Notes: generated by a model from the letters alone, not told the origin. DNA of 64,000 nucleotides from Methanobacterium_B sp963703015 (GCA_963703015.1 OY969779.1:1116001-1180000); one strand, 5' to 3'. Shown: positions 28,702-37,971, counted from the first letter of the stretch. Made by a program: numbers and translations.

Positions 28702-30147
28702 TCAATTCTTGGTGAAATTTTCCTGTGCCCACTCTGCAGCTGCGTAGAGTATTTCCAGATTTAAATCAATTAAATGTGGTTTTTTTGCAAATGTTTGGGA
28801 AATTGCACTTTTAAAGTTATCAGTAGAAATATCATCAGATACTTCCATTAAAACTCCCAGCATGGCAGTATTAGCTGCCTTTCCAACACCATGTTCCTTG
28901 GCAATTTTCAATGCAGGAACACCAATAGCTTTAACGCCTTCAGGTGGTTTGAAATCCCCAATCTCTTCATCGTATAAGATTGTTCCACCTTTTTTAACCC
29001 TTTCTGCAAATTCTTCTAGGGAGGGTTTGTTTAAAGCTACCAGAATGTCTGATCTGTAAACAACTGGTGAGCCTATAATTTCCCCTGAAACAACTACAGT
29101 ACAGTTAGATGTTCCTCCTCGCTGTTCAGGACCGTAGGATGGATACCATGAAACATGTCTACGTGCCTTACATGCTGCTTCTGCTAGTATAAGGCCCATG
29201 CTCAGAACTCCCTGACCACCAAATCCAGATATTTTCACCACTTTAGTTTCAAATTCAGGGTCATCTATTGCTCCCAGTGAACTTTCCTCTTCCACATCAA
29301 ATATTTTGTCCAGTGCTTCCTTAGAAAAATCACTTGGTTCCCTGCATAGTGGTTCAACTTCTGCAGTTCTATCTCTGAAATTTGCCAATGGAAATTCAAC
29401 TTCCATCTGTTCATTCAAAAATTTCTCAGCTCCTTCAGCATCCTGCCTTAGGTTGGTTGGGCAAGGAGATAAAAGTTCAACAAATGCATAGCCTTTACCA
29501 TCCCTCTGGATCTCCAATGCCTTCCTAACAGCCCTTCTTGCCTTCCTAATATGTGATGGATCAGACAGTGAGACTCTTTCTATGAATACTGGTGCTTTAA
29601 GATTGTTTAAAAGTTCAGACATGTGTAGAGGATAGCCTGTATAACGGGGATCCCTTCCATTTTGACAAGTAACTGTTACTTCACCAATCAAGGTTGTGGG
29701 TGCCATCTGGCCCCCTGTCATTCCATAGACAGTGTTGTTTATGAAGAAAACTGCCATTTTTTCTCCCCTGTTGGCTGCTTGAATGGTTTCATTTAATCCT
29801 ATGGAAGCTAAATCACCATCCCCTTGGTAAAGAATTACAACTGCATCTTCTTCTGCCCTTGAAAGACCCGTACCTACTGCTGGTGCTCTTCCATGAGCGA
29901 CTTGTACATGTCCACAATCAAAGTAGTAGTATGCAAATACTGCACATCCAACAGGACTTGTCATGACCATTCTGTCTTGAATTTTAAGATCATCAACAGC
30001 TTCTCCGATCAGTTTGTGGAGTATTCCATGTCCACAGCCAGAACAGTAATGTGTTGCTGTTGGTGCACTTCCACCCTTTCTTGGAAACTCACTAAGAATG
30101 GTTTCAGGTTTTCCTAATATCTTCTCATCTTTTAGTTCGTTAGACAT
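28702..30147 (-). CDS. vorA: 2-oxoisovalerate:ferredoxin oxidoreductase, beta-gamma fusion VorA
   Basis: This 481-residue protein fuses a thiamine-diphosphate beta domain (about 1-290) to a gamma domain (about 305-481). The beta part has THYCSGCGHGI, the third cluster Cys in SPVGCAVFAY and GDGDLASIG; the gamma part has KISGFGGQGVLSMGLIL and YGPEQRGGTSNC. That fusion with separate VorB and VorC is the subunit pattern I recall for Methanothermobacter VOR, which interconverts branched 2-oxoacids and acyl-CoA. It is last in an operon of acyl-CoA synthetase, VorC, VorB and VorA. Confidence 0.92.
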   Translation of the reverse strand: MSNELKDEKILGKPETILSEFPRKGGSAPTATHYCSGCGHGILHKLIGEAVDDLKIQDRMVMTSPVGCAVFAYYYFDCGHVQVAHGRAPAVGTGLSRAEEDAVVILYQGDGDLASIGLNETIQAANRGEKMAVFFINNTVYGMTGGQMAPTTLIGEVTVTCQNGRDPRYTGYPLHMSELLNNLKAPVFIERVSLSDPSHIRKARRAVRKALEIQRDGKGYAFVELLSPCPTNLRQDAEGAEKFLNEQMEVEFPLANFRDRTAEVEPLCREPSDFSKEALDKIFDVEEESSLGAIDDPEFETKVVKISGFGGQGVLSMGLILAEAACKARRHVSWYPSYGPEQRGGTSNCTVVVSGEIIGSPVVYRSDILVALNKPSLEEFAERVKKGGTILYDEEIGDFKPPEGVKAIGVPALKIAKEHGVGKAANTAMLGVLMEVSDDISTDNFKSAISQTFAKKPHLIDLNLEILYAAAEWAQENFTKN

Positions 30148-31202
30148 TATTCTCCCCCGGAAACTTCGATTATTTTATTGGTTACAGTTTCAATATCCAC
30201 CAAATTTCCACCCATCCTGTTAACAAGTTCTACAGGACGTTTACATCCTATTGCAAGTACAATATCATCCATCATCTGCCCATTACTCATTTCAACAGAT
30301 ATGAAACTACAATCTCTTTCTGCAATATCCTTAAGGGCCTTTTCAGGGAATGGGAATAGTGTCTTTGGTCTGAACAATCCTGCCTTTATTCCCATTGATC
30401 TGGCTTTTTCCACCGCAGATCTGGATATTCTACTGCTTATACCGTATGAAACTAGGATGATATCGGCATCTTCAACTAAGTAAGTATCATAATCAACTTC
30501 TTTAGCTTTAATTTCATCATATTTCTCTTGTAATTTGAAATTAAAGTCTTCAAGTTGATCAAAGTCTAGGAATATGGATGTTACTAGATTATTCTTTGTT
30601 TCATGATTTCCACAAACAGCCCATGATGTGTCAATCTCTGGTTTGACTGCTTCACTTGGGAATTGGAGAGGTTCCACCATTTGGCCCAAAACTCCATCTG
30701 CAAGGATTACGACTGGATTTTTGTATTTATCTGCAAGATCAAATGCTTTCATTGTAAAATCACACATTTCTTGAACAGAATCTGGAGCCAGCACAATGTT
30801 TTTGTAGTTTCCATGGCCTCCTCCCTTAACTAGTTGTGTGTAATCCGCTTGTTCAGGTCCAATATTTCCCAGTCCCGGACCTGCACGCATTATATCCACA
30901 ATTACACAGGGCAGTTCCGCCCCGGCCAGGAAAGATATTCCTTCCTGTTTTAAACTTATTCCAGGCCCTGATGATGCTGTCAGCACCCTGTGGCCCGCAG
31001 CTGATGCCCCATATACCATGTTTATTGCTGCTTCCTCTGATTCTGCCTGGACAAATTTTCTCCCAACCATTGGAAAGTACTTTGATGCTTCGTGGAGGAC
31101 TTCTGTAGCTGGCGTGATTGGATAACCAAAGTAGCAGTCACATCCTGCATACATGGCTCCGATTATAACGGCTGTGTTTCCTTTAATGAGTTGTGTTGCC
31201 AT
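30147..31202 (-). CDS. vorB: 2-oxoisovalerate:ferredoxin oxidoreductase, alpha subunit VorB
   Basis: The 351-residue alpha chain has GYPITPATEVLHEASK, VQAESEEAAINMVYG and TASSGPGISLKQEG, the usual family sequence around the active site and CoA region, then VILADGVLGQM and a C-terminal transketolase-like domain. Its stop shares a base with the vorA start. GGAGGATATAGA precedes the ATG, which lies inside the 3' end of vorC (40-base overlap). Confidence 0.93.
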   Translation of the reverse strand: MATQLIKGNTAVIIGAMYAGCDCYFGYPITPATEVLHEASKYFPMVGRKFVQAESEEAAINMVYGASAAGHRVLTASSGPGISLKQEGISFLAGAELPCVIVDIMRAGPGLGNIGPEQADYTQLVKGGGHGNYKNIVLAPDSVQEMCDFTMKAFDLADKYKNPVVILADGVLGQMVEPLQFPSEAVKPEIDTSWAVCGNHETKNNLVTSIFLDFDQLEDFNFKLQEKYDEIKAKEVDYDTYLVEDADIILVSYGISSRISRSAVEKARSMGIKAGLFRPKTLFPFPEKALKDIAERDCSFISVEMSNGQMMDDIVLAIGCKRPVELVNRMGGNLVDIETVTNKIIEVSGGE

Positions 31203-31471
31203 TCTATATCCTCCTCCTTTTCTTTTTTCTTCTTAGCCTTTTTTGGTATGTGAACTTCTATTGCTAAAGGTTCAGGACATGTGTAGTAACAATCCCCGCA
31301 ACCTGTACAACCTTCTCCTGCATAAATTACGTAGTGATATCCCCGTTCATTTAGAGAATCACTCATCTTTAAAACTCCCTTTCGGCATGCTAAAACACAC
31401 CTTTCACATTCTTTACATTCTAATGCATTTATAACAGGATAGGGTTCGTTTTTATCCTTTTTTTCTGTCAT
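31163..31471 (-). CDS. vorC: 2-oxoisovalerate:ferredoxin oxidoreductase, ferredoxin-like subunit VorC
   Basis: The 102-residue subunit carries two 4Fe-4S motifs, ECKECERCVLAC and CTGCGDCYYTC-P, between a short N-terminus and a Lys/Glu-rich tail. It passes electrons from the VorAB active site to ferredoxin. The tail of about 13 codons overlaps the vorB start and may be recent, since the functional domain ends before it. Confidence 0.92.
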   Translation of the reverse strand: MTEKKDKNEPYPVINALECKECERCVLACRKGVLKMSDSLNERGYHYVIYAGEGCTGCGDCYYTCPEPLAIEVHIPKKAKKKKEKEEDIEWQHNSLKETQPL

Positions 31472-31536
31472 GATATCAAATCTTTATAAATTATATTCTA
31501 TTATTTTCAAAAAAAATGGTGAATGGAAATAAATAT

Positions 31537-33210
31537 CTATTTACCTTCTTCATCCTTTTCTCTTATTTCAATACGCCTTATCTTACCACTTATTGTTTTT
31601 GGGAGTTCTTCAACAAACTCAACCACCCTCGGATACTTGTATGGTGCTGTAACCGCCTTAACATGGTTTTGTATATCCTTCTTCAGTTGTTCTGATGGTT
31701 CATAACCCTTGGCCAAAACAATTGTGGCTTTAACAACCTGACCCCTAACTGGATCAGGAACTCCTGTAATTGCACACTCCAATACAGATGGATGTGAAAT
31801 AACAGCACTTTCCACTTCAAATGGGCCTATTCTGTAGCCAGAACTCTTGATAATATCATCATTTCTTCCAACGAACCATAGATATCCGTCTTCATCCTTC
31901 CATGCAGTGTCCCCAGTATGGTAATAATCATTGTACCACGCTTTTTTGGTATTTTTCTTGTCCAAATAATATCCTGAAAAGAGTCCTGGAGGTTTTCCAT
32001 CCTTGGTTCCTATGACAATTTCTCCTTCTTCACCAACATCCACAATTTTGCCCGTTTTATCCATCAATTGGATATTGTATCCTGGTGATGGTTTGCCCAT
32101 TGATCCTGGTCTTGGTTCTGCCCATGTGAAATTGGCTATGCTGATCACTGTTTCTGTCTGTCCAAAACCTTCCATTAACCTTAATCCTGTGAATTCATAG
32201 AATTTGTTGTAAACTTCAGGGTTTAATGGTTCTCCTGCTGTGACAGCGTACTTCAATGTGGAGAAATCATATTGAGATAGATCTTCCTTGATCAGGAATC
32301 TGTAAATTGTTGGAGGTGCACAGAAGGTGGTGACACCATGTTTTGATGCTTTTTCAAGCATTTCAGCAGCATCAAAACGATCGTAGTCGTAAACAAATAC
32401 TGCGCTGCCTGCTATCCACTGTCCATAAATTTTTCCCCATAAACACTTAGCCCAACCTGTGTCCGCCACAGTGTAGTGCAAACCATCATCAATTACATTT
32501 TGCCAGTATGTTGCAGTAATTATGTGTCCAAGTGGATAGGTGAAATCATGCATGATCATTTTTGGAAGTCCTGTTGTTCCTGATGAAAAGTACACCACTG
32601 AAGCATCCTCAAGATTTGTTGCTTCATCACCAGTTGGTCTTGTAAATTCAGAAGATTTAGATTCAAGTTCTGACTTAAAATCTAGCCATCCTTCTTTTTT
32701 TTCTCCAACAACTGCTTTAACTATTTTGTTTGATTTAAGCTGTTTTTCAGCCACATCAACACATTCTGGCACTCCTTCTTCTGCAATGCACACCACCATC
32801 TTGATATTTGCACTTTCTATCCTGTACACAATATCCTTGGATTTAAGCATGTGGGTTGCTGGAATTGGTATTGCACCTATTTTGTTAAGCCCCAACAGGC
32901 AAAACCAAAATTCATACCTGCTTTTTAATGTTAGCATGACTGTGTCACCTTTAACAAGTCCACAATCCCTGAACAGATTTGCAGCCTTATCACTGTAAAT
33001 TTTCAGGTCATTAAAGGTGAATGTTCTTTCCTCATCGTTGTCGTTGCACCATACAATGGCAATTTTTTCTGGATCCATCTCTGCATACTTGTCAACCACA
33101 TCGTAAGAAAAGTTAAATTCTTCAGGTATGTTTATCCTGAAGTTTTCTTCAAAATCTCTGTATGATTCAAAATCAGTTCTTGAAACGAATTCATTGAGTA
33201 ACGACGACAT
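31537..33210 (-). CDS. AMP-forming acyl-CoA synthetase, probably for branched-chain acids
   Basis: The 557-residue protein has the adenylate-forming family motifs: YFSSGTTGLPKM (P-loop), EGFGQTETV, YHTGD, and GRNDDIIKSSGYRIGP before the catalytic Lys near LPKTISGKIRR. The layout matches medium-chain/ACSM-type enzymes. Being 65 bases upstream of vorC, it probably activates isobutyrate, isovalerate or 2-methylbutyrate for reductive carboxylation by Vor to branched-chain amino acid precursors. GAGGG precedes the ATG. Substrate is inferred from context only. Confidence 0.88.
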   Translation of the reverse strand: MSSLLNEFVSRTDFESYRDFEENFRINIPEEFNFSYDVVDKYAEMDPEKIAIVWCNDNDEERTFTFNDLKIYSDKAANLFRDCGLVKGDTVMLTLKSRYEFWFCLLGLNKIGAIPIPATHMLKSKDIVYRIESANIKMVVCIAEEGVPECVDVAEKQLKSNKIVKAVVGEKKEGWLDFKSELESKSSEFTRPTGDEATNLEDASVVYFSSGTTGLPKMIMHDFTYPLGHIITATYWQNVIDDGLHYTVADTGWAKCLWGKIYGQWIAGSAVFVYDYDRFDAAEMLEKASKHGVTTFCAPPTIYRFLIKEDLSQYDFSTLKYAVTAGEPLNPEVYNKFYEFTGLRLMEGFGQTETVISIANFTWAEPRPGSMGKPSPGYNIQLMDKTGKIVDVGEEGEIVIGTKDGKPPGLFSGYYLDKKNTKKAWYNDYYHTGDTAWKDEDGYLWFVGRNDDIIKSSGYRIGPFEVESAVISHPSVLECAITGVPDPVRGQVVKATIVLAKGYEPSEQLKKDIQNHVKAVTAPYKYPRVVEFVEELPKTISGKIRRIEIREKDEEGK

Positions 33211-33270
33211 ATATAATTCCCTCTTTTTACCCTATTTTCCCCAAAGGTTTTCATAAAATTTTATTTATTT

Positions 33271-33825
33271 CTATAATATTATCGCAAGGAATTTGGCTTT
33301 TTCACCATTTAATGCTTCCATTGCGTGTTCATAAGATGAATCAAAGAATACTGTATCCCCCTTTTCAAGCACGATCTCGTTATCATGAATGTACAATTTA
33401 AGTGTTCCATCTATAACGTAGTTGAACTCCTGTCCGGGGTGAGAGTTGGTTGATGGTTTACCAAGATCCTTCCTTGGTTTAACAGTAACTATGAATGGCT
33501 CTGCTTTTTTGTGTATAAATTTTTCAGCGAGGTTTTCGTATTTGTACTGTTTCCTCCTTTCTACCCCCACACCTTTACCCTTCCTTGTGACTGTGAATAT
33601 ATGCATCCTGGTTTCTTCACCAGTTAAGAGCAACCCCATATCAACCTTTAAAATTTGTGCAATTTCATAGAGTACACTTGCAGGAATATCCAGTTTTCCT
33701 TCTTCATATTTCCTGTAAGTTTCCAGTGGAACATCTAAACTAGCTGCAATATCTTCGGTTTCAATATCAGAAAGTTCCCTCAATTCCTTTACACGCTGGG
33801 CAATTTCTATCATTTTTTCTTTCAT
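33271..33825 (-). CDS. XRE-family HTH regulator with C-terminal cupin domain
   Basis: The 184-residue protein has an N-terminal helix-turn-helix (about 8-65; IETEDIAASLDVPLETYRKY) and a C-terminal cupin (about 115-184; HPGQEFNYVIDGTLKLYIHD and LEKGDTVFFDSSYEHA). In such proteins the cupin senses a small ligand. Placed just upstream of the acyl-CoA synthetase and vorCBA and on the same strand, it probably regulates uptake and use of organic acids, and perhaps itself. GGAGTTCGAAT precedes the ATG. Confidence 0.88.
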   Translation of the reverse strand: MKEKMIEIAQRVKELRELSDIETEDIAASLDVPLETYRKYEEGKLDIPASVLYEIAQILKVDMGLLLTGEETRMHIFTVTRKGKGVGVERRKQYKYENLAEKFIHKKAEPFIVTVKPRKDLGKPSTNSHPGQEFNYVIDGTLKLYIHDNEIVLEKGDTVFFDSSYEHAMEALNGEKAKFLAIIL

Positions 33826-33883
33826 ATTCGAACTCCTTGATTAGCTAAAAAAACATTAGAATATATTCAAAATAATTATAATG

Positions 33884-33898
33884 ATTGTTAATGACAAT
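33884..33898. promoter_or_regulatory. Possible operator: ATTGT-N5-ACAAT inverted repeat
   Basis: Perfect 5-bp arms around TAATG lie in the divergent region 59-73 bases before the XRE-cupin start. Size and position suit autoregulation by the HTH protein, but such a short repeat in AT-rich DNA could occur by chance. Confidence 0.25.
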
Positions 33899-33916
33899 TT
33901 AGTTATTTAAAATTCT

Positions 33917-33929
33917 GATATATATAATG
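33917..33929 (+). promoter_or_regulatory. TATA box for the adenosine-specific kinase-like gene
   Basis: GATATATATAATG is a good archaeal TATA-type sequence about 105 bases before the ATG at 34034, giving a leader of about 80 bases. Confidence 0.4.
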
Positions 33930-34033
33930 ATCCCCTAAGTAGAATTAATCTTTTTGGGGTAAGGAATGATTGTTCATATCTAGAAATAATTGAAAAAACA
34001 GATTAGTAACAAACTGATGATTGGAGGAATTTC

Positions 34034-34522
34034 ATGGAAATGAAACTAAAAATAGTAAAAGTTGAGACCCCAGAAGATTGCAACATCATTCTTGGACAAA
34101 GTCATTTCATAAAAACTGTTGAGGACTTATACGAAGCAATATTCAATACTGTGCCAAATGCAAAATTTGGAATCGCATTTTCAGAAGCATCAGGAGACTG
34201 TTTAGTTAGAACAGAAGGAAATGATGACGAACTTGAAGAATTTGTAGCAGATAAAATGTTTGAAATTGGATGTGGACATTCATTTTTGATAATTTTAGAA
34301 AATGCATTTCCAATAAATGTTATACATAGAATTAAAAGTGTTCCAGAAGTGGTCAACATATACTGCGCTACAGCCAACCCCGTGGAAATTTTAATAGCAG
34401 AAACGGAACAGGGAAGGGGAATTATGGGCGTTGTAGATGGATTTAAACCTAAGAGAATAGAGAATGAAGACGATAAAGATTTCAGAAGGAAATTTTTGAG
34501 GGAGATCGGATATAAATTTTAA
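34034..34522 (+). CDS. Adenosine-specific kinase family protein
   Basis: The 162-residue protein fits the small archaeal and bacterial family annotated as adenosine-specific kinase. Recognisable stretches are LGQSHFIKTVEDLYEA, FGIAFSEASGDCLVRTEGND, GHSFLIILENAFPINV and VYCATANP-type IYCATANPVEILIAET, then GRGIMGVVDGFKP. The physiological reaction is poorly established. GGAGGAATTTC precedes the ATG. It stands alone with its own promoter. Confidence 0.85.
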   Translation: MEMKLKIVKVETPEDCNIILGQSHFIKTVEDLYEAIFNTVPNAKFGIAFSEASGDCLVRTEGNDDELEEFVADKMFEIGCGHSFLIILENAFPINVIHRIKSVPEVVNIYCATANPVEILIAETEQGRGIMGVVDGFKPKRIENEDDKDFRRKFLREIGYKF

Positions 34523-34663
34523 AAATCAGATTTAAACCCATAAATCTATTTTCAGCCCATATTAAGCCCAAATTGTATGATTGCAAAAAAAGTTTATAGT
34601 CTGCAGTCCAATAATATAATAGTGAAAATAAAACAGGTTATTGAACTTTTGTAGGTGTTTATA

Positions 34664-34990
34664 ATGGATGAAACCAACGTGGTATTTACAGTAAATATGA
34701 AACACAACAAGATTAAAGATGAAAAAACCTTGGAAGTTAATGAAGAAAATGTTACAATACAATCCAGACAAGGTGGCAGTGTTGTCTTAAATTTTGAAGG
34801 TACAATGTCGGAAATAATGAATATAAACAGTTTCTTCAGTGGAATAAACGATGTTGAACCTATAAAAGTTAACATCGCAGGATCTGGCGATGTTGATCAT
34901 TACTTCCGAGGCCTTTCAGATATGGTTGAAGATACTGAAGGACTTTACAAGCTCAGAGTGACCCTGCAGTTTTTAGCTACAACTATTTAA
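34664..34990 (+). CDS. Small conserved hypothetical protein
   Basis: About 108 residues, acidic, with no cysteines, membrane segment or signal peptide. I do not recognise the family. Alternating strands (VVFTVNMKHNKI, VTIQSRQGGSVVLNFEG) suggest a small beta-rich or alpha/beta fold. AGGTG lies six bases before the ATG at 34664; an in-frame GTG is at 34655. Its stop region overlaps the end of the convergent flavoprotein gene by eight bases. Confidence 0.65.
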   Translation: MDETNVVFTVNMKHNKIKDEKTLEVNEENVTIQSRQGGSVVLNFEGTMSEIMNINSFFSGINDVEPIKVNIAGSGDVDHYFRGLSDMVEDTEGLYKLRVTLQFLATTI

Positions 34991-35558
34991 ACTTGGAGTG
35001 TTTCTCAAATATCGATGGAATTTCGTTTGGATGCTCAAAAACAGTGGTGTTAGGCATGTTGGATAAATTTTCCACATGCTTAGCATCATCTCGGGTTATG
35101 TTAAGCACTAAATCTTTACCATTTGGCAGTTTTGTTACTGTTTCACCCTCTCTAAAATCTGTTGGCATTATATAGATTGGTGTTGAAGTTTTTTGTCCCA
35201 TAATTGCAGCATTTGTGAGTAACGTGTCCGCTATTCTTAAAGATATCTTAGCCACTGTGTTAGAAGTCGCAGGAGCTATCAACAAAAAATCAAACGTTCC
35301 AAGTTGAATTTTACCCGCTAAAAATGGAGAGTTTGCATTTATTTCAGTCCATGTTTTGTCAAATAATGTTTCAAGAGTATTGGACAAATTGTAGTATTTT
35401 AAAACCTGATCCCCTGCCTTAGATATAAAAACTCGGATATCGAAAGTGTTTTTGTATTTTTCTTTCATCTGCTCCATTATCTCTACAGTTTCAAGAATTT
35501 TTTCACCACTACCTGTAATTCCCCAAGCAATCTTGTGTTTTTTACCCTTGACTATCAT
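34983..35558 (-). CDS. Flavoprotein of the archaeoflavoprotein AfpA / DmrB-like type
   Basis: The 191-residue protein has the flavin mononucleotide-binding decarboxylase-like fold: IAWGITGSGEKILETVEIM at the N-terminus and LLIAPATSNTVAKISLRIAD with TNAAIMGQ in the middle, then YIMPTDFREG. I recall this pattern for AfpA of Archaeoglobus, which accepts electrons via an iron-sulfur flavoprotein, and for methanosarcinal dihydromethanopterin reductase. Either electron transfer or pterin reduction is possible. No clear ribosome site is seen. Confidence 0.75.
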   Translation of the reverse strand: MIVKGKKHKIAWGITGSGEKILETVEIMEQMKEKYKNTFDIRVFISKAGDQVLKYYNLSNTLETLFDKTWTEINANSPFLAGKIQLGTFDFLLIAPATSNTVAKISLRIADTLLTNAAIMGQKTSTPIYIMPTDFREGETVTKLPNGKDLVLNITRDDAKHVENLSNMPNTTVFEHPNEIPSIFEKHSKFK

Positions 35559-35747
35559 GTATTAATATTTGGTCTTTTTGAATTAAATTTTTTTCGAAAG
35601 GAGAAGAGAATATTTTCAAAGATTCTGATCAGTTGGTTTGTTTCAGTCTAATTTTTTATGAAAGGATATATCTTTCTTGGATCAATAGTTTCATAAACCA
35701 ACTCGATCATTATGATCACAATAAATTGTTAGTATTGGGGTGTTAGG

Positions 35748-35939
35748 ATTAACAGTAAAAAAGTAAACAATGAAAAAGCCTGCAATGATTCTGAGAACGA
35801 TAAATCTGAAAAGATTGAAAAATGCTACTTCTGCCTCAAAGAATTTGATATAAATAAAGACGATTCCAGTCATTATAAATTTGGTAAATATCCCATGTGT
35901 GCATATTGTTCTGAATTTTATGGGTTTTACAGTGACTAA
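35748..35939 (+). CDS. Small zinc-finger-like protein with apparent ATT start
   Basis: A 63-codon frame runs from a possible ATT at 35748 to TAA at 35937. It encodes a Lys/Asn/Asp/Glu-rich N-terminus followed by CYFCLKEFDI and MCAYCSEFYGFYSD, two CxxC pairs about 24 residues apart that could bind zinc. No in-frame ATG, GTG or TTG exists between the upstream stop at 35730 and the finger. GGGGTG lies five bases before the ATT. A TATA-like GGATATATC is near 35663. Coding is supported by the paired CxxC motifs; the start is tentative. Confidence 0.5.
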   Translation: MNSKKVNNEKACNDSENDKSEKIEKCYFCLKEFDINKDDSSHYKFGKYPMCAYCSEFYGFYSD

Positions 35940-35969
35940 AATAAAAAAAAATAGTTAGGAGTTTAAAAT

Positions 35970-37322
35970 TTACTCCATATTTTCCTCAACCAGAGATATG
36001 CCCCATTTAGCCATTTTCAATGCATCTTCTTCTGTTTGAGCTTCTGCAAAACATCGGAATATTGGTTCTGTTCCAGATGGTCTGATAATTACCCATCCTT
36101 CTTCTGTTAATATTTTAACTCCATCTTTGGTATCCACTTCATAATCGGAGGTTGCCTCAACGATCCTGTCCATGACAGTTGATTTTTGATGGTCTGCACA
36201 TTCAACCTTCAACTTTGCAGAACAGTATTTAGGAAGTTCTTGAATGAGTTCAGAGAGAGGTTTAGCTTCTTTTGCCATGATTTCAACTATTTTAGCTGTG
36301 GATAAGGCAGCATCCCGCCCATATACAAATTCTGGGAAGATTAGTCCTCCATTTTCTTCTCCTCCGAAAAGTCCATTTTGATCCTTCAGTTCCCTTGCAA
36401 CCAGAAGATCACCCACCCTTGTGGCTATAACTTCTCCATTATACTCTTTAGCAATGTCATAAATTGCAGCAGATGTAGCAACAGTTGTTACTATGGTTCC
36501 GCCCCCGTTTTCCTTGAGCATTGCCTTTTCAACCAGTGCAAATGTTTTGTCTCCGAAAACAAATTCTCCATTTTCATCGATGCATATGGTCCTATCTGCA
36601 TCTCCATCATGGGCTATACCAAGATCTGCCCCTGTGGCTTTAACAACATTTTTCAGTTCTTCCAAATTTTCAGATGTTGGTTCTGGATTTCTTCCTGGGA
36701 AAAATCCGTCTGGTTGACAGTTCATTGTAGTTACCTGGCACCCTAACCTCCTCAACAAATAGGGAGTTGTGAAACATGCTGCTCCACTTCCACAATCTAC
36801 TATTACCTTGAGATTAGCCTCTTTAATTACTTGGGAGTCCACCCTTTCGATGACATTTTCGATGTATTCCTCCACAATACCCTGGTTTTTAGTTGATTCT
36901 TCAATAGCATTCCAGGAGACCCTTACAGGTTCTTCATCAAAGAACATTGCCTCTATTTTTTGTTCCCATTCCTCTTCAATCCCTATTCCATAAGAATCAA
37001 CAAATTTAAGTCCATTATATTTTGGAGGGTTGTGTGATGCAGTTATCATCACCCCACCATCATAATAGTTTCTAACTGCAAACTGGACTGCAGGAGTAGG
37101 TAAAATACCAAGATCGATAACTTTACATCCCGCTGATAAAAGTCCTGCAATCACTGAATGTTTGATCATTTCTGTTGATGTTCGTGGATCCCCTCCAACA
37201 GCCACTGTACCCTTAACAATTGATCCATATGCTGCTGCAAGTCTTGAAGCAAATTCTGGTGTTAACTCTTGATTTGCAATTCTCCTAACTCCAAATGTTC
37301 CAAATAATCGTTTAATTGTCAT
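35970..37322 (-). CDS. glmM: Phosphoglucosamine mutase (alpha-D-phosphohexomutase)
   Basis: The 450-residue enzyme has the phosphohexomutase signature with the phosphorylated Ser96 in the TASHNPP motif, the metal loop DGDADRTI (near 240), the sugar loop GGEENGGLIFP and the C-terminal phosphate loop RPSGTEPIFR. It interconverts glucosamine-6-phosphate and glucosamine-1-phosphate on the way to UDP-GlcNAc, needed for pseudomurein and glycosylation. Some archaeal homologues also act on mannose or glucose phosphates. GGAGTTTTTTT precedes the ATG. Confidence 0.9.
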   Translation of the reverse strand: MTIKRLFGTFGVRRIANQELTPEFASRLAAAYGSIVKGTVAVGGDPRTSTEMIKHSVIAGLLSAGCKVIDLGILPTPAVQFAVRNYYDGGVMITASHNPPKYNGLKFVDSYGIGIEEEWEQKIEAMFFDEEPVRVSWNAIEESTKNQGIVEEYIENVIERVDSQVIKEANLKVIVDCGSGAACFTTPYLLRRLGCQVTTMNCQPDGFFPGRNPEPTSENLEELKNVVKATGADLGIAHDGDADRTICIDENGEFVFGDKTFALVEKAMLKENGGGTIVTTVATSAAIYDIAKEYNGEVIATRVGDLLVARELKDQNGLFGGEENGGLIFPEFVYGRDAALSTAKIVEIMAKEAKPLSELIQELPKYCSAKLKVECADHQKSTVMDRIVEATSDYEVDTKDGVKILTEEGWVIIRPSGTEPIFRCFAEAQTEEDALKMAKWGISLVEENME

Positions 37323-37492
37323 AAAAAAACTCCGATTGAATTATTTATTAATTTAAGTTTGTTATTGATATGGAATATAAACCTATTAAAATTAACTTAA
37401 AGAAAAGGATCATGTTGGAATATTCCTGGAAACAAAGATTCTAACTTTCCTTAAGGAGTTATTTTATCCAAAATAAATCTGGCTGTTTCTGT

Positions 37493-37885
37493 TTAGGTTA
37501 TCAATTTAACAGACTTGGAATCAGTTAATATGATCTCCAAATGACCATTGTGTTCTGTTACTTTACCCATGATTCTGATTCTTCTTTTTATGAGCTCACT
37601 AATTTTCAAGTTGTACTTCTCATAGTCTTCAACATTTTTGTGAAACACAATTACATTTATTCTTCCAGTTCCATCTGAAAGCTCTAAAAAATAGGTATCT
37701 CCATTTTTAGACTTTGTAATTTCTTCAACCACACCTTGGATGGAAACTTGTTTATCCAACATACCCCGGTTAATATCGTTTATATGACATTCAGGGGGAG
37801 ACACTTGGCCAGAAAATATAATAATACCCACAATACCTAAAATTGATGTTGTTAAAGCAATTTTGTAGATGGTTTCATCATTCAT
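37493..37885 (-). CDS. Membrane-anchored OB-fold protein
   Basis: The 130-residue protein has one N-terminal membrane helix (about 6-25) and an OB-fold nucleic-acid-binding type domain (about 42-128): VSIQGVVEEITKSKNGDTYFLELSDGTGRINVIVF followed by RIRIMGKVTEHNGHLEI. OB folds of this kind bind nucleic acid or act as general beta-barrels; the membrane anchor suggests the domain is outside the cell, so nucleic-acid binding is uncertain. GGAGTCAACGGT precedes the ATG. Confidence 0.75.
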   Translation of the reverse strand: MNDETIYKIALTTSILGIVGIIIFSGQVSPPECHINDINRGMLDKQVSIQGVVEEITKSKNGDTYFLELSDGTGRINVIVFHKNVEDYEKYNLKISELIKRRIRIMGKVTEHNGHLEIILTDSKSVKLIT

Positions 37886-37971
37886 ACCGTTGACTCCAAA
37901 AATTGGTTAAACCCATGTAATATTATTATGTCAACAAGTATTAATAAATTTTAAAAAAAATAATTGATAAT

